Below, in pieces: positions 26,501 through 35,076 of a DNA stretch of 64,000 nucleotides. The DNA is from Saccharofermentans sp. (lineage in GTDB: Bacteria; Bacillota; Clostridia; Saccharofermentanales; Saccharofermentanaceae), in NCBI GenBank assembly GCA_024403855.1, contig JAKSRC010000007.1, positions 18,531-82,530 of the forward strand, in the 5' to 3' direction. Positions within the stretch are counted from its first letter, which is position 1. Each line of letters opens with the position of its first letter. A program made the position numbers and the translations under genes. The notes under the pieces were generated by a model. It ran no database searches. It was given only the letters and a program-made list of their open reading frames with translations, and was not told the origin of the DNA.

Positions 26501-27527
26501 TCAATTCTTCCTGAACGTAGTCTGTTGTAAGAATCTTCTTAACAACACCATCAACATCAAGTCGAACAGTATTGTGTGAAGTGTAGCTCTCTTCTGCCTG
26601 TGTCTCGACCTTACCCTGTACGAAGAACTTATCGTAGTTAAGATCTCTGTTATCTGCAGCAACACGGAAATACTTACCCATATCTTCAGATCTGAGTCTT
26701 TCCTCACGTGTCATCAAAGTCTCATAAAGCTTCTCTCCGTGACGTGTTCCGATGATGTTCGTACCTGTATCACCGAAAAGCTTCTGAACACCCTTGGCAA
26801 GATCACCGATTGTAGAAGCATCTGCCTTCTGGATGAAAAGATCACCCGGCTTTCCATTATTGAATGCGAAGCGAACAAGCTCTACTGCTTCATCGAGATT
26901 CATAAGGAAACGTGTCATATCAGGATTTGTAATCGTAATAGGATTGCCCTTCTTAATCTGGTCGATGAAGAGAGGAATTACAGAACCTCTTGAGCACATA
27001 ACGTTGCCGTAACGTGTGCAGCAGATAACTGTACCACCACGCTCTGCAGCAACACGGGCATTTGCATAAATAACGTGCTCCATCATGGCCTTTGAGATAC
27101 CCATCGCATTGATCGGATAAGCAGCTTTATCTGTTGAAAGACATACGATTCTCTTTACACCTGCATCGATAGCTGCGTGAAGAACATTATCAGTTCCTTC
27201 AACATTGGTCTTAACAGCCTGCATAGGGAAGAATTCGCATGAAGGAACCTGCTTTAACGCAGCCGCATGGAAAATATAGTCTACTCCCGGCATGGCATCT
27301 GCTACGGAGCGTGGATCTCTTACGTCACCGATATAAAACTTAACCTTGCCGGCAGTTTCAGGATGCTTTACCTGAAGTTCATGTCTCATATCGTCCTGCT
27401 TCTTCTCATCACGTGAGAAAATGCGGATCTGACCGATGTCAGTATCAAGGAAATGCTTAAGTACTGTGGAACCAAAAGAACCTGTTCCACCTGTTATCAT
27501 TAGTGTTGCACCATTAAATTCAGACAC
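26481..27527 (-). CDS. capE: UDP-GlcNAc 4,6-dehydratase/epimerase (CapE/FnlA type)
   Basis: 348 aa extended SDR. NAD site ITGGTGSFGSTVLKH, then FSRDEKKQDDMRHE, FHAAALKQVPSCEF and the catalytic region CLSTDKAAYPINAMGISKAM with Met-Lys in place of Tyr-Lys, as in inverting dehydratases. It starts UDP-L-FucNAc synthesis from UDP-GlcNAc. GTG start with SD AAAGGAAG. It is the first gene of the operon and has its own strong promoter. Confidence 0.93.
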   Translation of the reverse strand: MSEFNGATLMITGGTGSFGSTVLKHFLDTDIGQIRIFSRDEKKQDDMRHELQVKHPETAGKVKFYIGDVRDPRSVADAMPGVDYIFHAAALKQVPSCEFFPMQAVKTNVEGTDNVLHAAIDAGVKRIVCLSTDKAAYPINAMGISKAMMEHVIYANARVAAERGGTVICCTRYGNVMCSRGSVIPLFIDQIKKGNPITITNPDMTRFLMNLDEAVELVRFAFNNGKPGDLFIQKADASTIGDLAKGVQKLFGDTGTNIIGTRHGEKLYETLMTREERLRSEDMGKYFRVAADNRDLNYDKFFVQGKVETQAEESYTSHNTVRLDVDGVVKKILTTDYVQEELNGISHI

Positions 27528-27561
27528 AATAAATCTTCCTTTACTTATTTAATAAATATAT

Positions 27562-27590
27562 ATTATATAACAAAACGGGCGTCTTAACAA
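27562..27590 (-). promoter_or_regulatory. Promoter of the capE polysaccharide operon
   Basis: Minus strand TTGTTA (27590-27585), 17 bp, TATAAT (27567-27562). The -35 lies inside the loop of the terminator at 27570-27601, so the preceding terminator and this promoter share sequence. Confidence 0.7.
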
Positions 27591-27601
27591 AAACGCCCGT
27601 T
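27570..27601 (-). terminator. Terminator after the second licD gene
   Basis: AACGGGCGT pairs with ACGCCCGTT (nine base pairs) around a ten-base loop; TTTTGT follows on the minus strand. It begins four bases after the licD stop. The plus strand also ends in ATTTTATT, so it may work in both directions. Confidence 0.85.
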
Positions 27602-27604
27602 ATT

Positions 27605-28423
27605 TTATTCTTTCCAGTAAACTTTGAATGAGTGATGGGTTACCCTCTTATCTTCAGGTGGTAGTTGCATATAGTCTTTGTAAAGGCTGGTAAGATATGC
27701 TTCATATCCTTTAGGAGCACTGAAAGTCTCATTCTCAAAAGGAACATCTACTACATCTTCAAAGACCTCTCTTGGAAGGATCTCACGTTCCTTATACTGT
27801 CCCAGAGGACAACCTGCATATTTTGAAGTCTTAAAAGGAATCTTGAGTCCTTTGCGTCTTATAGCATCGAAATAGGGTTTTCTAGATATGAAACCATATG
27901 CGATAAGAATATTCTTCAAGAACTTCTTGGGACCCTTAGTCAAGGGATAGTAGTAATACTGGCAGAAGTTTCCATAGTGATAATTATGTCTTGCCTTCTT
28001 TACGATCGACTTGGCACCTTCAAGCGTGTCACCCAAACCATCGAAAGGGAAAATATCTACAAAAACTCCCATTCCTGAAGTGCTTCTTACAAGTTGTTCT
28101 TCAAGCACAGTCTGAGAATCAACGAGCTTCGCAAACGGATGACGGAATTCTTTGTTATTGACATGGGTAATCAGCTTATATCTGCCGGATGAATCAAATT
28201 CAGAAATGAATCTTTCATAATCCTCTCTGAGCATTCCAATATCGATATCATCATCCCACGGAATAAATCCCTTATGTCTTACAGCACCGAGCAAAGTTCC
28301 GCCGCACAAGAAATACTTGATTCCCTTGGCATTACAGAAATCTCGAATTGCTATAAGAGTATCTAATTCAACCTGTTTCAGTTCTTCTGTAGTAAGCTCT
28401 TTCAAAGGGTATATTCCTTTCAT
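27605..28423 (-). CDS. LicD-family phosphotransferase (second copy)
   Basis: 272 aa. LicD core GGTLLGAVRHKGFIPWDDDI near residues 40-59. C-terminal QLPPEDKRVTHHSFKVYWKE parallels the first copy at 20846-21643. Between them the two copies differ strongly in the middle, so different acceptors are likely. It has its own terminator and is transcribed separately from the capE operon. No CDP-choline or CDP-ribitol synthesis gene is in the window, so the donor is unknown. Confidence 0.87.
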   Translation of the reverse strand: MKGIYPLKELTTEELKQVELDTLIAIRDFCNAKGIKYFLCGGTLLGAVRHKGFIPWDDDIDIGMLREDYERFISEFDSSGRYKLITHVNNKEFRHPFAKLVDSQTVLEEQLVRSTSGMGVFVDIFPFDGLGDTLEGAKSIVKKARHNYHYGNFCQYYYYPLTKGPKKFLKNILIAYGFISRKPYFDAIRRKGLKIPFKTSKYAGCPLGQYKEREILPREVFEDVVDVPFENETFSAPKGYEAYLTSLYKDYMQLPPEDKRVTHHSFKVYWKE

Positions 28424-28449
28424 CGGACATAATATTTTTGACCAGTGAC

Positions 28450-28458
28450 ATTATAGCA
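28450..28458 (-). promoter_or_regulatory. Possible extended -10 promoter of the second licD
   Basis: Minus strand TGCTATAAT, a perfect -10 with a TGN extension. A second TATAAT lies nine bases upstream; no clear -35 is seen. Confidence 0.4.
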
Positions 28459-28487
28459 TTATATTCGGAAGTATTTATTCCAACTGA

Positions 28488-29102
28488 TCACTTCGTATAA
28501 ACAACTATAAAGCTTCTGCCCTTAGAGATTTCTTTTACTTCGATCTTTTCAAAGCCCGCTTTTTTACCGAGCTGAACTAATTCATCAGGCTTAAATTTCT
28601 TAAAACCATATTGGGTATATGCGATAGTATCCAGAAATTCTTTTGTGTAAGCCACATTGTAAAAAGAGCCACCGTTTTTCAAGCATCTTCTGATCTCGCT
28701 TAATCCTTTGACTGTATCAGACCAGAAATAAACGGTATTGATTGTTGTGACCGCAGCAAACATCCCATCGTCAAAAGGAAGTGCGCAACAGTCGCCAACC
28801 TGCAAATGAAGCTTTCCTGCAAGTTCAGCCTTTCTGTTACGTTTGGTGGCCATCAATTTTGCGTCATCAGAAATATCTATGCCATACATATCAGGCCTGC
28901 ACTTCTTATAAATGCGCTTCAATAAATGACCATTTCCGTAGCCGACATCAAGCAGTTTCTCATCATTGGAAACATTAACTTGTGCTACGGTATTGCGATA
29001 CAGCTGACTGTTTGCGATATTCTGAACCAGACTAACAATCTTTCCGCCTAAGCCACGCGGATTACTAAGCTGCGATCCAACATATTCAGTAAATTTACTC
29101 AT
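28488..29102 (-). CDS. Class I SAM-dependent methyltransferase
   Basis: 204 aa. SAM motif I is LLDVGYGNGHLLKRIY (about 49-64), with acidic GIDIS as motif II and GDCCALPF as motif III. Sequence FWSDTVKGLSEIRRCLKNGG is typical of Methyltransf_11 proteins. The substrate is unknown. The gene is 10 bp downstream of the XRE-desulfoferrodoxin regulator and may be co-transcribed with it. Confidence 0.85.
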   Translation of the reverse strand: MSKFTEYVGSQLSNPRGLGGKIVSLVQNIANSQLYRNTVAQVNVSNDEKLLDVGYGNGHLLKRIYKKCRPDMYGIDISDDAKLMATKRNRKAELAGKLHLQVGDCCALPFDDGMFAAVTTINTVYFWSDTVKGLSEIRRCLKNGGSFYNVAYTKEFLDTIAYTQYGFKKFKPDELVQLGKKAGFEKIEVKEISKGRSFIVVYTK

Positions 29103-29112
29103 TCAATACCAC

Positions 29113-29718
29113 TTAACGATTTATCTTCGCTTTATTCACATCAAGATAGAACAATCCATCACGATTACAGAAGACATAAATCTTCTTCACGCCGGAAATC
29201 TTGAAACGAGCTTCACAACTTCCTTCAGGATAGAGCTTTACCATCTGCAATCTGTCACCCGACACGGCTGCAATGAACGAAATATAATGTTCCTTGCTCA
29301 TATCGTGTTCTACATGAACATAATACTCATCTTCAATAATCTCAAGACAAATATCGTGATTAGTGTCGGATATTTCTCCTGTTTCAGGAAGAAGCTGTAT
29401 TCCGTGACAGTTGATAACCGCATCACCCATACTATGAATTATATTTCCGCAAACAGGACATATATAAAACTTTGAGCGGAGCATATTTGCCGATACATTA
29501 AGATTGCTGATCGCATTTCCGGATAACAGTTCAGTTACCGATACGCCAAGACTTTTTGCCAGCGGTTCAAGTAAAGTAATATCCGGATAACCTTTTGCGG
29601 TTTCCCATTTCGAGATTGTTTTGTCTGATACATTAAGTCTTTCCGCAAGTTCAGCCTGTGTCAGATTATTTTTTTCGCGCAGTTCTTTAATGACTGCTCC
29701 GGTAATATATTGATTCAT
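29113..29718 (-). CDS. XRE regulator fused to a desulfoferrodoxin-like domain
   Basis: 201 aa. Residues 8-65 form a Cro/C1 HTH (LTQAELAERLNVSDKTISKW). Residues 84-112 look like the desulforedoxin part of desulfoferrodoxin: CPVCGNII with Cys87, Cys90, Cys104, and His105 where the second Cys of the usual CC pair would be. Residues 118-195 align with superoxide reductase: His121, His138 (EHDM), His144 (EHYISFI) and Cys184 (CNRDG). The fifth iron ligand, normally the His of CNxHG, is Asp187. So an iron or zinc centre is likely but classical superoxide reductase activity is doubtful. Inference: redox- or metal-sensing repressor. SD GGAGGTGA. Confidence 0.75.
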   Translation of the reverse strand: MNQYITGAVIKELREKNNLTQAELAERLNVSDKTISKWETAKGYPDITLLEPLAKSLGVSVTELLSGNAISNLNVSANMLRSKFYICPVCGNIIHSMGDAVINCHGIQLLPETGEISDTNHDICLEIIEDEYYVHVEHDMSKEHYISFIAAVSGDRLQMVKLYPEGSCEARFKISGVKKIYVFCNRDGLFYLDVNKAKINR

Positions 29719-29809
29719 CGAAAATCACCTCCGGAAACAATACTAAAACTCTAATAGTTCATTGTGTACCTACGCAAAGTAGAGTCGCTTAATAGCACTT
29801 GTCTATTCT

Positions 29810-29837
29810 CCCAAAGCATAATGCTTCTTACTTTGGG
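29810..29837. repeat. Inverted repeat after the XRE-AbrB gene
   Basis: CCCAAAG and CTTTGGG flank a 14-base centre that itself holds GCATAATGC. No T run follows on either strand, so a terminator is uncertain; an operator of a neighbouring regulator is possible. Confidence 0.4.
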
Positions 29838-29854
29838 CATAAATAATCGCTGCC

Positions 29855-30271
29855 TCAGTTTTTGTTACGCAGATTCTCGATCATATCAAGGAAACTCTTA
29901 CTTTTAACAAGTGCAATACCCTGACCTTCATCGCCTAAGACAAGAATCTCATCTCCCGGTTCTATCTTAAATATCTTTCTCGCCTTTGCAGGAAGCACAA
30001 TCTGTCCCTTTTCGCCTACTTTTACAAGCCCGAAAATGTGTTTTCCTTTTGGTGGAATAGGAAATCCGTCTTCTTCCTTCTGAAAGCTTACAAGATCATC
30101 AAGTGACACGCCGAAAATCTCTGCAAGCTGCTTGCTCTTCAAAATATCAGGAGCAGATTCGCCCGTTTCCCACTTGGATAAAGTCTGTCTTGATACGCCA
30201 ATGTTATCAGCAAGTTCCTCCTGAGACAGATTATTCACTTTGCGAAGATAAACAAGATTATCACCTAACAT
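29855..30271 (-). CDS. XRE regulator with C-terminal AbrB/SpoVT domain
   Basis: 138 aa. N-terminal Cro/C1 HTH (LSQEELADNIGVSRQTLSKW). From about residue 80 a swapped-hairpin AbrB-type domain: GLVKVGEKGQIVLPAKARKI followed by GDEILVLGDE. Both halves can bind DNA. Its ATG lies within the last 11 bp of the acyltransferase gene, so translation is coupled to it. Homologues of this fusion are common in Clostridia as far as I recall. Target genes unknown. Confidence 0.87.
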   Translation of the reverse strand: MLGDNLVYLRKVNNLSQEELADNIGVSRQTLSKWETGESAPDILKSKQLAEIFGVSLDDLVSFQKEEDGFPIPPKGKHIFGLVKVGEKGQIVLPAKARKIFKIEPGDEILVLGDEGQGIALVKSKSFLDMIENLRNKN

Positions 30272-31352
30272 TCGCCTCTACTCCTTTAGCTTTTTTCTTG
30301 GATATTCCGAGAAGAACCCACCTGAAGAACGGGATTCTTGAGAACAATTCATTAAGTAAATATCCTCCGGCAAATGCTGTCACAGCGCAGATTAAATACT
30401 TAAATACGCAAGGCATCTCTATCGGATAGATATAATAAGCAGCCGCTGCAAGTGGTGTGTAATGGAAAATATAAAGACCAAAACTTCTCTTACCAATGAA
30501 CCTGAAGAAACCATTATCTCTATCAAAGAATCTCTTGAATATTCCGAACACACAAAGTACTGCCATCCAGCAGAACACAATATTGAAGACACTTCTGTTC
30601 ACAGGGGCATCGGCAAAATTCTGACCGAAATAAATAACCGTATATGCTATTCCCATAATTACTGTCGCAATAGTAGTAAAAAGCCAGTATTTACTGATTC
30701 GATTAATGATCTCATCATGCGCAAAAATATAGTATCCGACAAAGAATGAGAAGCCATAAAGTCCGAATCTGTAGACTGTTATCACAGGTGTATTCAGGAT
30801 CTGAGCAAATGCCCAGAGAGGAATTACAAGCGCAATGATCAAAGGGAAATTCATCTTACCGGTGAGGTTATAAAGCCTTCCCTTCTCAAGCTTATGGAAG
30901 ATTGCAAGCACCATCGAGAAAAGCCAAAGAAGCTGGATATACCAGAGAACGCCCTGACCTGACAAAACCATGATGAAATACTTAATCACAGAAGGAAGTT
31001 CTTCCGGCATGGTATCAAAAGCACCTGCCATCGACATTGAGAAATAGCCTGTAATCCAGTGGAATACGAAGAGCGATAGCGTAGATGGAACAAGAAGCTT
31101 TACTGTTCTGCTCCTTACGAATTCTTTTGTCGTATGCTTATCAAGATAGAATCTCGTGCTCATGCCTGATACGACAAAGAGAATTACCATAAACCACGGA
31201 TAGACAAGATACATATAAGCATCCTGATACTGAACCTCAGCAAACGATCCTGCACCAAGAGGAATTATATTTGTAAACATCATGATCACGTGGTAGATAA
31301 CCACCAGGATCACAACTACGGATCTAATATTATCAAGGTATGTCTTTCTCAT
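30261..31352 (-). CDS. Acyltransferase family 3 membrane protein
   Basis: 363 aa with about ten membrane segments. Start at 31352 (MRKTYLDNIRSVVVILVVIY) fits SD GGTGGGAAA and the family opening, with a conserved Arg and His (YHVIMMF). WYIQLLW and FGLYIFHYTP are typical family-3 elements. These enzymes O-acylate sugars, peptides or lipids. The last 11 bp overlap an XRE-AbrB regulator gene. Confidence 0.88.
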   Translation of the reverse strand: MRKTYLDNIRSVVVILVVIYHVIMMFTNIIPLGAGSFAEVQYQDAYMYLVYPWFMVILFVVSGMSTRFYLDKHTTKEFVRSRTVKLLVPSTLSLFVFHWITGYFSMSMAGAFDTMPEELPSVIKYFIMVLSGQGVLWYIQLLWLFSMVLAIFHKLEKGRLYNLTGKMNFPLIIALVIPLWAFAQILNTPVITVYRFGLYGFSFFVGYYIFAHDEIINRISKYWLFTTIATVIMGIAYTVIYFGQNFADAPVNRSVFNIVFCWMAVLCVFGIFKRFFDRDNGFFRFIGKRSFGLYIFHYTPLAAAAYYIYPIEMPCVFKYLICAVTAFAGGYLLNELFSRIPFFRWVLLGISKKKAKGVEANVR

Positions 31353-31494
31353 ACATTTCCCACCTTTGCTACATTTTTTAACATTATAAAAACGGGAAAT
31401 CAATTACTCCACCAACAGATTTTTACATATAGTTGATGAAAATGTTAATTTGCGTTGCAGAGGCCTTAAAGATACATCAAGTCTTTGTTATTCA

Positions 31495-32688
31495 TCACTG
31501 CTTCTGAGCTTTGTATTTCTTTCTTACCATCAATACGCAGATTACAAGGACGATTGGAAATCCTATTCCGGCAAGTACGCCCACTTTCAGATCTTCACCG
31601 AATTTCTGGGAGATATTACCGACAATAGCAGGACCAGTGGCACCGCCTAAGTCGCCGGCAAGAGCGAGAAAAGCAAACATTGCAGTTCCACCCTTAGGCA
31701 ATACTCTTGACGATATGCTGATTGAGCCGGGCCACATAATTCCAACTGTAAATCCACACAAAGCACAGCCGACAAGACCCAATACCGGGAATGGTGACAA
31801 GCCGGCGATCAGATAGCAGATAAGGCACATGATGCCGGAGAATACCATGAATATGGTGAGGTCGACCTTTTCGCCGTATTTGCCATAGAGTACGCGGCTG
31901 ATTCCCATGCAAATTGCAAAGCCGCAAGGACCGGCAAGATCACCGACAGTTTTAGATACATGAAGTGCTGATTCTGCGAAGGCTGAAGCCCATTGTGCCA
32001 TGGAGATCTCTGAAGCGCCGGCACAAACCATAAGCACAATAAATACCCAGAACAGTCGGGTTTTAAATAATTTGCCCATAGTCATGCCGTTACCGTCTTC
32101 GACAAGCTTCTCGATAGGACATGTCGCAAAATTATAGATGTTATAAAGCGGAATTACTGACCAGATAAGTGCAAGAATCTTCCAGTTTTCGATTCCGAAA
32201 ACTGCGAAAAATAACGTAGATCCAAGGATTACACCTACTGAGCCCCAGCAATAGAATGAATGAAGCAGACTCATTGTTCCTTCTTTGTTCTCAAAGGGGC
32301 AGGCTTCAACGATAGGGCTTACAAGAACTTCCGTAAGGCCGCTTCCAATTGCATAAATGACTACGCTGATAATGATTCCTACAAAAGGGTTGCCTGTAAT
32401 TTCAGGTAAAAACGCTAATCCTGCAAGGCCCAGACCGGAGGTTACTTCTGCTGCAACAACACAAGTTCTGTATCCGATATAATCAACGATCTTGGCACAC
32501 AAAAGATCCACTATTAACTGTGTAAAAAAGAATACAGTAGATATCAATGCCAGACTGCTGAAAGATATTCCATATGATCTATGAAATGTGATAAACAGCA
32601 GTGGCACAAAATTTGCACATATAGCTTGTGTAACAAATCCCAAGTAACAAGCAATCAGAGTCTTTCTGTATTTTTTAGCAGTATCCAT
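31495..32688 (-). CDS. MFS transporter
   Basis: 397 aa with 12 membrane segments. Features of the major facilitator superfamily: an early DLLCAKIVDYIGYRT loop between segments 2 and 3 and GISRVLYGKYGEK in the second half. FVTQAICANFVPLLFITF and the overall form recall FucP- or sugar-type MFS proteins, but the substrate cannot be assigned. It ends with a basic KKYKAQKQ tail. SD AGAGATT precedes the ATG. Confidence 0.87.
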   Translation of the reverse strand: MDTAKKYRKTLIACYLGFVTQAICANFVPLLFITFHRSYGISFSSLALISTVFFFTQLIVDLLCAKIVDYIGYRTCVVAAEVTSGLGLAGLAFLPEITGNPFVGIIISVVIYAIGSGLTEVLVSPIVEACPFENKEGTMSLLHSFYCWGSVGVILGSTLFFAVFGIENWKILALIWSVIPLYNIYNFATCPIEKLVEDGNGMTMGKLFKTRLFWVFIVLMVCAGASEISMAQWASAFAESALHVSKTVGDLAGPCGFAICMGISRVLYGKYGEKVDLTIFMVFSGIMCLICYLIAGLSPFPVLGLVGCALCGFTVGIMWPGSISISSRVLPKGGTAMFAFLALAGDLGGATGPAIVGNISQKFGEDLKVGVLAGIGFPIVLVICVLMVRKKYKAQKQ

Positions 32689-32714
32689 ATTAATCTCTTT
32701 GCACTTTCAAACAA

Positions 32715-33299
32715 TCACAATAAGCTCAACGTTACTGTTATGCTTCCGCTTCCAAGTGCTTCTTCCCAATTGGTCAGGTCATCGATTTTTCCAAGCCTTG
32801 TATAACTCCAGGAATTACTACCGTAGAACATAACTATATTGCTGCCGTTATAAAGAACTATGTCGCCTTTTTGCGTCGTAGTCTGTTTGTCACTTCTTGT
32901 TAGGCTTTTTCCCAGAGGACCGACTTTTTCGAATCCGGAATAGTCATCAAGTTCAAGTACCAGTGGTGCCTCTTCAAGCATTTGGAATAATTCATTTGCA
33001 GCAGTAGTCTTTTCGAGAGTTGCTGTGAATTTATAATCACCAATCTGAATACATATCTTGTCTGTGATTTTTTCCACCTGGCTTGTCTCCTCCGAATAAA
33101 TAGTCTGAGTTGTAAACTCTTCTGTTGTATTCTCAGTCTGAGATGTTTCCTGCGACTGTTCTTCGGAAACAATTTCCTGAACAGTTTCACTATTCGTTTG
33201 GGATGTTTCCTGTGAAGGCGCTGCCGCACAGCATGTTAACAGCGTAGTAAAAACTAGAATCAATACAAAGTTGGCAATCTTTCTAATGCGTTCTGACAT
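32715..33299 (-). CDS. Lipoprotein with cyclophilin-like domain
   Basis: 194 aa from the ATG at 33299; ATG at 33305 is also possible. A signal segment (IRKIANFVLILVFTTLLTCC) ends in a non-ideal lipobox (LTCC or LLTC). A Ser/Thr/Glu/Gln-rich linker of about 60 residues with repeated SQETSQT follows. The C-terminal 110 residues match the cyclophilin-like fold: ELFQMLEEAPL, DDYSGFEKVGPLG, KGDIVLYNGSNIVMFYGSNS and YTRLGKIDDL...W. Such domains lack proven isomerase activity. It sits next to the MFS gene with a 26 bp gap. Confidence 0.75.
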   Translation of the reverse strand: MSERIRKIANFVLILVFTTLLTCCAAAPSQETSQTNSETVQEIVSEEQSQETSQTENTTEEFTTQTIYSEETSQVEKITDKICIQIGDYKFTATLEKTTAANELFQMLEEAPLVLELDDYSGFEKVGPLGKSLTRSDKQTTTQKGDIVLYNGSNIVMFYGSNSWSYTRLGKIDDLTNWEEALGSGSITVTLSLL

Positions 33300-33370
33300 A
33301 AACATCTCTATCTCATAATTTATGAATGGGGTTGTTACCGCCACTTCTAAATACTTTTTCGTCAATAAAC

Positions 33371-33868
33371 TTAATAGGCAATATCCTTGTAGCCTACTTC
33401 ATCGACTTCTTCGTCAACAAGTCTTACAGCGACGCCATTGTCATCAAGGTCTTCCCCACCCCAGTCACGATTGAAGCAGAGAGTAATTGTTCTTTCGCCG
33501 TCCATCAGAAATTCAGGCGGGATAACAATAGATTCCAGATGAACATTTAAAGCTACATCCGCTCTGGTCTCAATATCAGGCCACCATGTCTTGAATTCTT
33601 CTTCATCAGAAGGGCCATACGCGCCCTTTTCTTCTTTGTTGTAGTAATTAATAATGCTGTCGGCAACAGCTTCCTGGACTTCATCCCATTTTTTCATTAA
33701 TGAGATATATGCCTCATACTGAACATCAGAGATACCATCCTCTTCGTCCTCTGCCTGAATTAGGATTCTCACCTCTGATTCTTCACCAAAACATTTTATA
33801 GTTTTTCCTGAAACAGTCTCAAAGAGTCCATAATCGTGATTCAGTTCACCAAACACTTTATCGATCAT
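33371..33868 (-). CDS. Hypothetical acidic protein
   Basis: 165 aa, strongly acidic, no signal and no membrane segment. The layout (early GLFETVSGKTIKCFGEE, central helix EAYISLMKKWDEVQEAVADSI, C-terminal CFNRDWGGEDLDDNGVAVRL) recalls DUF6985/DUF2262-type proteins, some of which are immunity proteins; I am not sure of the family. No toxin gene is visible nearby. SD AAAGGTGA supports the ATG. Confidence 0.55.
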   Translation of the reverse strand: MIDKVFGELNHDYGLFETVSGKTIKCFGEESEVRILIQAEDEEDGISDVQYEAYISLMKKWDEVQEAVADSIINYYNKEEKGAYGPSDEEEFKTWWPDIETRADVALNVHLESIVIPPEFLMDGERTITLCFNRDWGGEDLDDNGVAVRLVDEEVDEVGYKDIAY

Positions 33869-33961
33869 AAATCATTCACCTTTTCTTAGATTCGAAAACA
33901 AGTACAACACTGCCTGTTTTTCTTCAGTTAAATCGTAGCACAAATAGTCATTTTCTTTTCA

Positions 33962-34396
33962 TTAAAGCCATTGAACAAATGCGGTCTTATCCGAGCTGTT
34001 ATAACCAGCGTTCTCGTAAAATCTGAGTGTAGATTCTCTTTTCGAACCCGTAAGAAGCATCATCTTATAGCAGTTATCTTTGAGAGCAATTTCCTTCGCA
34101 TAGTTGAGGCATTCTGTCGCATAACCCTTGCCACGATAGTTCTCATTTGTGACGACATTTTCTACGAATGCATAAGGTCTGATACCTCTTGTAAGGTTCG
34201 GAATAATTACGCAGACACATGATGCGACTATTTTGCCATCAACTTCTTTAACGATGATGTGATGGTTCTTATCTGAGATTATCTCATCCCATGTTTTGCT
34301 TAAATGCTCAGTCATCTCAGGGATGGAATCTTCATGCAAATACAAGTATAAATTCAGAAGTTCATTCAATTCTTCCTGTCTGATTTCCCTTACCAT
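33962..34396 (-). CDS. GNAT-family acetyltransferase
   Basis: 144 aa. CoA loop NENYRGKGYATECLNYAKEIA (within about 85-105), preceded by AFVENVVT and followed by CYKMMLLTGSKRESTLRFYENAGY. This is a classic small GNAT. SD AGAGG before the ATG. It is directly downstream of the MarR gene (46 bp) and could be its target. Confidence 0.87.
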   Translation of the reverse strand: MVREIRQEELNELLNLYLYLHEDSIPEMTEHLSKTWDEIISDKNHHIIVKEVDGKIVASCVCVIIPNLTRGIRPYAFVENVVTNENYRGKGYATECLNYAKEIALKDNCYKMMLLTGSKRESTLRFYENAGYNSSDKTAFVQWL

Positions 34397-34441
34397 TCAA
34401 GTGCCTCTTTTCGAGATATATAAATCACTATCTTCAAACTC

Positions 34442-34915
34442 TTATTCGAGTCCATTCATGTTCTTCTCAATCGCTTCTATCGTTTTAATTGTTGTTTGAA
34501 TCTGTTCTTCTGTGATTCCGGCAAACATCTTCTCCATGATAACGTCAGTCTCATAGTTGTTCTTGGTACAGAATTCTTTGCAATGTTCTGTCAATCTGAT
34601 TCTGTGCTTACGCTTATCTTCAGAATCAGCATATATCTCAACAAAACCTCTTTCTACGAGCTTGATCAGAATCTGCTTAACATTCTGATGAGATGATCCT
34701 ACCATGTCTGCAATCTGATTAAGGGTCGGATCTTCTTTACACAAGCTTATGCAGATAATCAGGTAAAACTGCTTCCAGCTAATCTCTTTCATCTGGGCAT
34801 CTGCCATCGCCTGAAAACGGTTCTCAAAGGCACTCATAATGCCAAGCAGATAATAAGCAGACGTCATTCCTATCATGTTTGCATTATCATCTTTGTTTAC
34901 TTCATCTATAAGCAT
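34442..34915 (-). CDS. MarR-family regulator
   Basis: 157 aa. Winged helix: LNQIADMVGSSHQNVKQILIKLVERGFVEI with the wing DSEDKRKHRIRLTEHC. Dimerisation helices at both ends. Probably represses its own transcription and that of the GNAT gene behind it; an inverted repeat covers its promoter. SD GGAGGCTGC. Confidence 0.88.
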   Translation of the reverse strand: MLIDEVNKDDNANMIGMTSAYYLLGIMSAFENRFQAMADAQMKEISWKQFYLIICISLCKEDPTLNQIADMVGSSHQNVKQILIKLVERGFVEIYADSEDKRKHRIRLTEHCKEFCTKNNYETDVIMEKMFAGITEEQIQTTIKTIEAIEKNMNGLE

Positions 34916-34934
34916 AAGCAGCCTCCTTATGTAA

Positions 34935-34982
34935 GATGTTACCTTTTAAGAAAAATGTAACATCCTTCCATTTTTGAGTCAA
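34935..34982 (-). promoter_or_regulatory. MarR promoter with overlapping inverted repeat
   Basis: Minus strand TTGACT (34982-34977), 17 bp, TACATT (34959-34954). GATGTTAC and GTAACATC (34935-34942 and 34957-34964) form an eight-base inverted repeat with a 14-base centre across the -10 and start region. It is a good candidate operator for the MarR protein. Confidence 0.6.
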
Positions 34983-35076
34983 CCACTTAGTTCTGTTAAA
35001 GGTCTTACAGTTGCACTTTCGTTTGAATATAATATATAAATAAATCCAAGACAAACTTAAGAAAGAAAATCACAAC

